In this document: piece by piece, positions 61,103-64,000 of the stretch
How the letters are laid out: each line of letters starts with the position of its first letter
How positions within the stretch are numbered: the first letter of the stretch is position 1
Source: Spirochaetae bacterium HGW-Spirochaetae-3
GTDB taxonomy: Bacteria; Spirochaetota; Spirochaetia; Treponematales; UBA12059
Direction: 5' to 3'
DNA: 64,000 nt
NCBI GenBank assembly: GCA_002839315.1
Contig: PGXV01000006.1
Span: 1,176-65,175 of the forward strand
Translations under genes and position numbers: made by a program
Notes under the pieces: generated by a model
What the model was told of the DNA's origin: nothing
The model's input: the letters and a program-made list of their open reading frames with translations, nothing else
The model's database searches: none

Positions 61103-62776
61103 TCAAGAGGATCGCTTCGGGCGATTCGGTCCCCACGGTTTTTTCGCGCGCGCGTATGGCGAACGCTCGGCCAAACCCTTCTCGTGACGTTTCGCCGCGT
61201 CTCCGCCTTTCTTCTCTCCGCCGCGATACGGGATGGGCGGCTTGCGGGATTTTTCCGGACGCTTGCCTCGATTCGCGTCGTCTGGGCGTCCGGCGGGCTT
61301 TACGCGCCCGGCATTGTCGGATCCCTCGGACCGGGGCGCCTTGTAGGGGATCGCGACCGAGGCTATAGAATCGGAATGCGCCCGGACGAGCACCGCATTC
61401 GACTTGGGATCTCGTTCCGAAGCCGACGGGGGGAGCGGGGAATCGAGTACGGCGAGCGATCCTGACGGCAGGTCGGCGAGCGAGTCGCGGACCAGCGCAT
61501 AACCGGTCTTGGTACACGCGTAGCGACCGGCGCCGCCGTCGGGGAGCCGGAACGCGTCCGATACGATGCGAACGGATCGATCGGCCGGTGTCGTCTGCGT
61601 CGCCGGTACGGGAGGCTCGGGCTGGAGGAGGAGCCATGAGGCGATCAGTCTGTCCTTCGGAAGCCCCGCGGCCTCGGAGAAGTCCAGGAGCCGTTGCGGA
61701 GCGGCGCCCGGATCGATGACGAAATGGCACCAGGGCGCCTTGGAGCGGCCGCGGGCGGTGATGACTTTTTCGAGGGTTCGCCCGGCCTGTCTCCCTTCCG
61801 CCCGGTCGGAAGATAGACCCGCCTCGACGTCTTCCTTGCGGAACGCGCCGGATAGGAATGCTCCCGCCATGGGGCAGGCCGCCCGGTGCGTGCACGGCGC
61901 GAGGGGACGGCCCCCCCGCAGCAGTACCGACTCGCGGAGCGCCGCGAGCATGGCGCCCGAACGGGGATCGCCGGGCTCTACGACGAGCATCCGGCCTCCG
62001 GGCGCGACGTGAGCGCCGAGGGACGACGCGAGCATGTCGGCCCGCTCGGAAAGCGAGCCCTTGATGCGCCAGAAGCTCTCGTTGAATACGTTCGCGGCGG
62101 TGACGAGGGCGTAGCGCTCGCGTTCCGAGTCGTCGGCGAGGGAGAAGCTCTCCTTCTTTATGCCTATTTTCCACGCGAAGGGCTGGCCTGCGCGGAGGGC
62201 CAGACCCTCGAGCACCGTGGCGCCTATCTCCATGACGCGGCGAACCCGGTCCATGCAGTCGATGCGTAGCTCCACGCCGCGCAGGTCTGGCCGGGCTATC
62301 CACAGAGCGATGGGCAAGGTAAGCGGGCCGGAGCCTATGTCGAGCACGCCGTCGCCCCGCTTAAGCCCGAGATCGAGCTCGGCGAGCAGGGGGGAGAGGC
62401 GTACGACGTTCCACGGCAGGAAGTACCTGAGATACGCCGCGAGCTTGGCCGGTTCGCCGATATAGTCGGGCTGGCGGGTGGACTTCTGCCTTAGATCCTT
62501 GTGCCGCCCGGCCGGCATCGGCGCGGCTTCCTCGACGATGTCTAGTAACGCCGAGACGAGTCGGGCGGAGTCCTTCGGGGCGACGGGCGTCTTATAAGCG
62601 GATATGCCGAGCAACTTTGACGGGGCGTATACGACGCGAGGCGGCGCCACGTACTTGGGACGGTCCCCGGGGGATCGCTGGCCCGGCCGGGCCGCGGCCT
62701 TGCCGCTCGCTGTATGTCGATTCCGATCGGGCCCGGGACCGCGCGGGCGCTTGTCATCGTGTCGTTCGTCGTTCAT
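61103..62776 (-). CDS. Rsm22-like rRNA small-subunit methyltransferase family protein
   Basis: 557 residues from ATG 62776. The SAM-binding motif DGVLDIGSGPLTLPIALW lies near residue 140. Motifs of the Rsm22 family follow: VTAANVFNE, MLVVEPGDPRSG, and a Cys/His cluster CTHRAACPM. The C-terminal region has a beta-barrel-like part and then a long Lys/Arg/Pro-rich basic tail, suitable for RNA binding. Rsm22 proteins act on small ribosomal subunit RNA; the bacterial members are little studied. GATAGT lies seven bases before the ATG and no Shine-Dalgarno sequence is seen, so the message may be leaderless. The frame continues upstream into a repeat array, which is not credible protein. Confidence 0.8.
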   Translation of the reverse strand: MNDERHDDKRPRGPGPDRNRHTASGKAAARPGQRSPGDRPKYVAPPRVVYAPSKLLGISAYKTPVAPKDSARLVSALLDIVEEAAPMPAGRHKDLRQKSTRQPDYIGEPAKLAAYLRYFLPWNVVRLSPLLAELDLGLKRGDGVLDIGSGPLTLPIALWIARPDLRGVELRIDCMDRVRRVMEIGATVLEGLALRAGQPFAWKIGIKKESFSLADDSERERYALVTAANVFNESFWRIKGSLSERADMLASSLGAHVAPGGRMLVVEPGDPRSGAMLAALRESVLLRGGRPLAPCTHRAACPMAGAFLSGAFRKEDVEAGLSSDRAEGRQAGRTLEKVITARGRSKAPWCHFVIDPGAAPQRLLDFSEAAGLPKDRLIASWLLLQPEPPVPATQTTPADRSVRIVSDAFRLPDGGAGRYACTKTGYALVRDSLADLPSGSLAVLDSPLPPSASERDPKSNAVLVRAHSDSIASVAIPYKAPRSEGSDNAGRVKPAGRPDDANRGKRPEKSRKPPIPYRGGEKKGGDAAKRHEKGLAERSPYARAKKPWGPNRPKRSS

Positions 62777-63095
62777 ATGCCGAACTATCGCACGTAGAGG
62801 GCCGGCTTGCAATATCGCCATCCATGATCGCCATCCATGGCGTTCCCGTCCGTGGAGCGGACGGGCCGTCCCGAGGCCGTGCATCCATGCGCGGCGCCAT
62901 CCATGCGCGCCGTCCATGGCGTACCCGTCCGCTGGAGCGGACGGGCCGAGCTGTGGGCGCGCATCCATGCGCGCCATCCATGGCGTGCCCGTCCGGTGAG
63001 GCGGCCTGCTCCAACCGGGCCTCGTCCGGGGCGCCGAGGCGGATAGCCCGGTCCCCGCGCATAGCGCGGGGACGCGCCCTAAGAAGGAATCTCCG
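62777..63095. repeat. array of degenerate hairpin-forming repeats
   Basis: The region 62815-63000 repeats the 7-mer ATCCATG six times and the hairpin CCCGTCCG-TGGAG-CGGACGGG (62845-62865), again as CCCGTCCGC-TGGA-GCGGACGGG (62924-62945), with a broken third copy at 62988. A perfect GGCGCGCAT-CC-ATGCGCGCC lies at 62956-62975. A separate hairpin GTCCCCGCGC-ATA-GCGCGGGGAC (63051-63073) follows the tdh gene on the minus strand without a U-tract. No gene is called here. Confidence 0.75.
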
Positions 63096-64000
63096 TCAAT
63101 CGAGGCTGAGGATTACCTTGCCGGATTGTCCCGATAGCATCGCGTCGAAGCCGGCCTGGAAGTCGTCGAACGCGTAGCGGTGGGTTATCACTGGGGCGAT
63201 GTCGAGGCCGGAACGGAGCATCGTCTGCATCTTGTACCATGTCTCGAACATCTCGCGGCCGTAGATGCCCTTGAGGAAGAGTCCCTTGAATATGACCTTC
63301 TCCCAGTCGATGCCGGCGCCGTTGGGCAGTATCCCCAGAAGCGCGATGCGTCCTCCGTTGTACATATTGGCGAGCATCTGTTCGAAGGCCTGCGGCGAGC
63401 CGGACATCTCCATGCCGACGTCGAAGCCGCCGACCATGTCCAGCTGCTTGATGACGTCCTTGAGGTTCTCCTTGGCGACGTTGACGGTACGGGTGGCCCC
63501 GAGCTTCTTCGCGAGGTCGAGGCGGTAGTCGTTGACGTCGGTGATGACGACGTTGCGCGCTCCTACGTGGCGCGCTATCGCGGCGGCCATGCAGCCGATG
63601 GGGCCGGCGCCGGTGATGATCACGTCCTCGCCGACCATGTCGAAGGAGAGGGCCGTGTGCGTGGCGTTGCCGTAGGGATCGAAGATCGCGGCTATCTCGT
63701 CGGGGATGGAGTCGTGGACGTGCCAGGCGTTGGACGCGGGCACCGATACGTACTCGGCGAAGCATCCGGTACGGTTTACGCCGATGCCCTGGGTGTTGGG
63801 GCACAGGTGCCGTTTGCCGGCGCGGCAGGCGCGGCAGACGCCGCAGACGATATGGCCCTCCGCCGAGACCCGTTCGCCGATGCTGTAGCCCTGGACCGCG
63901 CGGCCCATCTCGACGATCTCGCCGACGAATTCATGGCCGATGGTCATCGGCGTCTTGATGGTGCGCTGCGACCACGCGTCCCATTTGTAGATGTGGACGT
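63096..64000 (-). CDS. tdh: L-threonine 3-dehydrogenase (5' part beyond the window)
   Basis: The visible 301 codons are open to the window edge, so the gene starts outside. Reading from the edge: [32 protein letters not shown], structural-zinc cysteines in [34 protein letters not shown]-binding [20 protein letters not shown], and the C-terminal [20 protein letters not shown]. This follows E. coli Tdh closely. It oxidises L-threonine to 2-amino-3-ketobutyrate with NAD. The matching ligase gene kbl is not in the window. A hairpin without U-tract follows the stop. Confidence 0.95.
   Translation of the reverse strand, partial: VHIYKWDAWSQRTIKTPMTIGHEFVGEIVEMGRAVQGYSIGERVSAEGHIVCGVCRACRAGKRHLCPNTQGIGVNRTGCFAEYVSVPASNAWHVHDSIPDEIAAIFDPYGNATHTALSFDMVGEDVIITGAGPIGCMAAAIARHVGARNVVITDVNDYRLDLAKKLGATRTVNVAKENLKDVIKQLDMVGGFDVGMEMSGSPQAFEQMLANMYNGGRIALLGILPNGAGIDWEKVIFKGLFLKGIYGREMFETWYKMQTMLRSGLDIAPVITHRYAFDDFQAGFDAMLSGQSGKVILSLD

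Noticed and set aside
62754-63062. Open frames through the repeat array upstream of the Rsm22-like gene.
   Set aside because: The predicted peptides only translate the DNA repeats (AMDGAHG-like blocks) and have no ribosome site.

Overview
This is a GC-rich bacterial chromosome segment. No rRNA, phage, insertion sequence or CRISPR array was seen. The gene content suggests a spirochaete (Spirochaetales-like). Pointers are loose lipoboxes (such as L-S-A-S-C), a glpF-glpK-glpA-type oxidoreductase-DUF1667 cluster, a KtrB with a long N-terminal extension, a membrane adenylate cyclase next to a TPR lipoprotein, and tRNA genes that do not encode CCA. This placement is inference, since no rRNA or other decisive marker lies in the window.

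Layout. (1) 0.2-8.7 kb: a catabolic locus with an MFS transporter, a TetR regulator, an FGGY kinase, a class II aldolase, a class III aminotransferase, an M20 amidohydrolase and an SDR. Its central divergent promoter region carries a TetR-type palindrome. (2) 8.9-14.1 kb: a tungsten-type aldehyde:ferredoxin oxidoreductase with its radical-SAM maturase and a MoaD-like protein, behind a clear sigma-54 promoter and next to an AcoR-type activator. (3) 14.1-23.4 kb: signalling and housekeeping genes (CbbX-like AAA+ ATPase, diguanylate cyclase, TPR lipoprotein, adenylate cyclase, DEAD-box helicase, tRNA-Leu, CheY-like receiver, Crp/Fnr regulator). (4) 23.4-35.8 kb: a glycerol region. It holds an orphan GlpV-like binding lipoprotein, a Cache sensor with a degenerate PP2C domain, a membrane-bound LuxR regulator, DUF1667, an FAD/NAD oxidoreductase, a GlpA-like dehydrogenase, GlpK, GlpF and a divergent iron alcohol dehydrogenase. 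(5) 35.8-44.2 kb: two related receiver proteins sharing one long palindrome upstream, RF3, and a DUF72 / inactive-looking Y-family polymerase / DnaE2-like cassette. (6) 44.5-52 kb: a LacI-controlled TctCBA transporter operon that includes an EPSP synthase, followed by a DASS transporter. (7) 52-58 kb: KtrA/KtrB potassium uptake with a membrane PAS-like protein, a beta-helix lipoprotein, a flavodoxin-like reductase and a methyltransferase. (8) 58.5-64 kb: a more AT-rich sensor kinase, tRNA-Pro and tRNA-Asp, an Rsm22-like methyltransferase, an array of hairpin-forming repeats, and the 3' part of tdh.

How the genes may work together. The strongest system-level idea is the glycerol region: a binding protein with no permease in the window, a receptor whose phosphatase motifs are lost, and a membrane LuxR protein that appears to be the last gene of the glp operon. 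Other notable signals are a tRNA-Leu leader made of alternating complementary 7-mers that could pair in two registers, a 22-bp palindrome upstream of two receiver genes, several -10 elements 6-7 nt before ATG (candidate leaderless mRNAs), and many strong intercistronic hairpins without U-tracts. All calls were made by reading the sequence; no database search was run.
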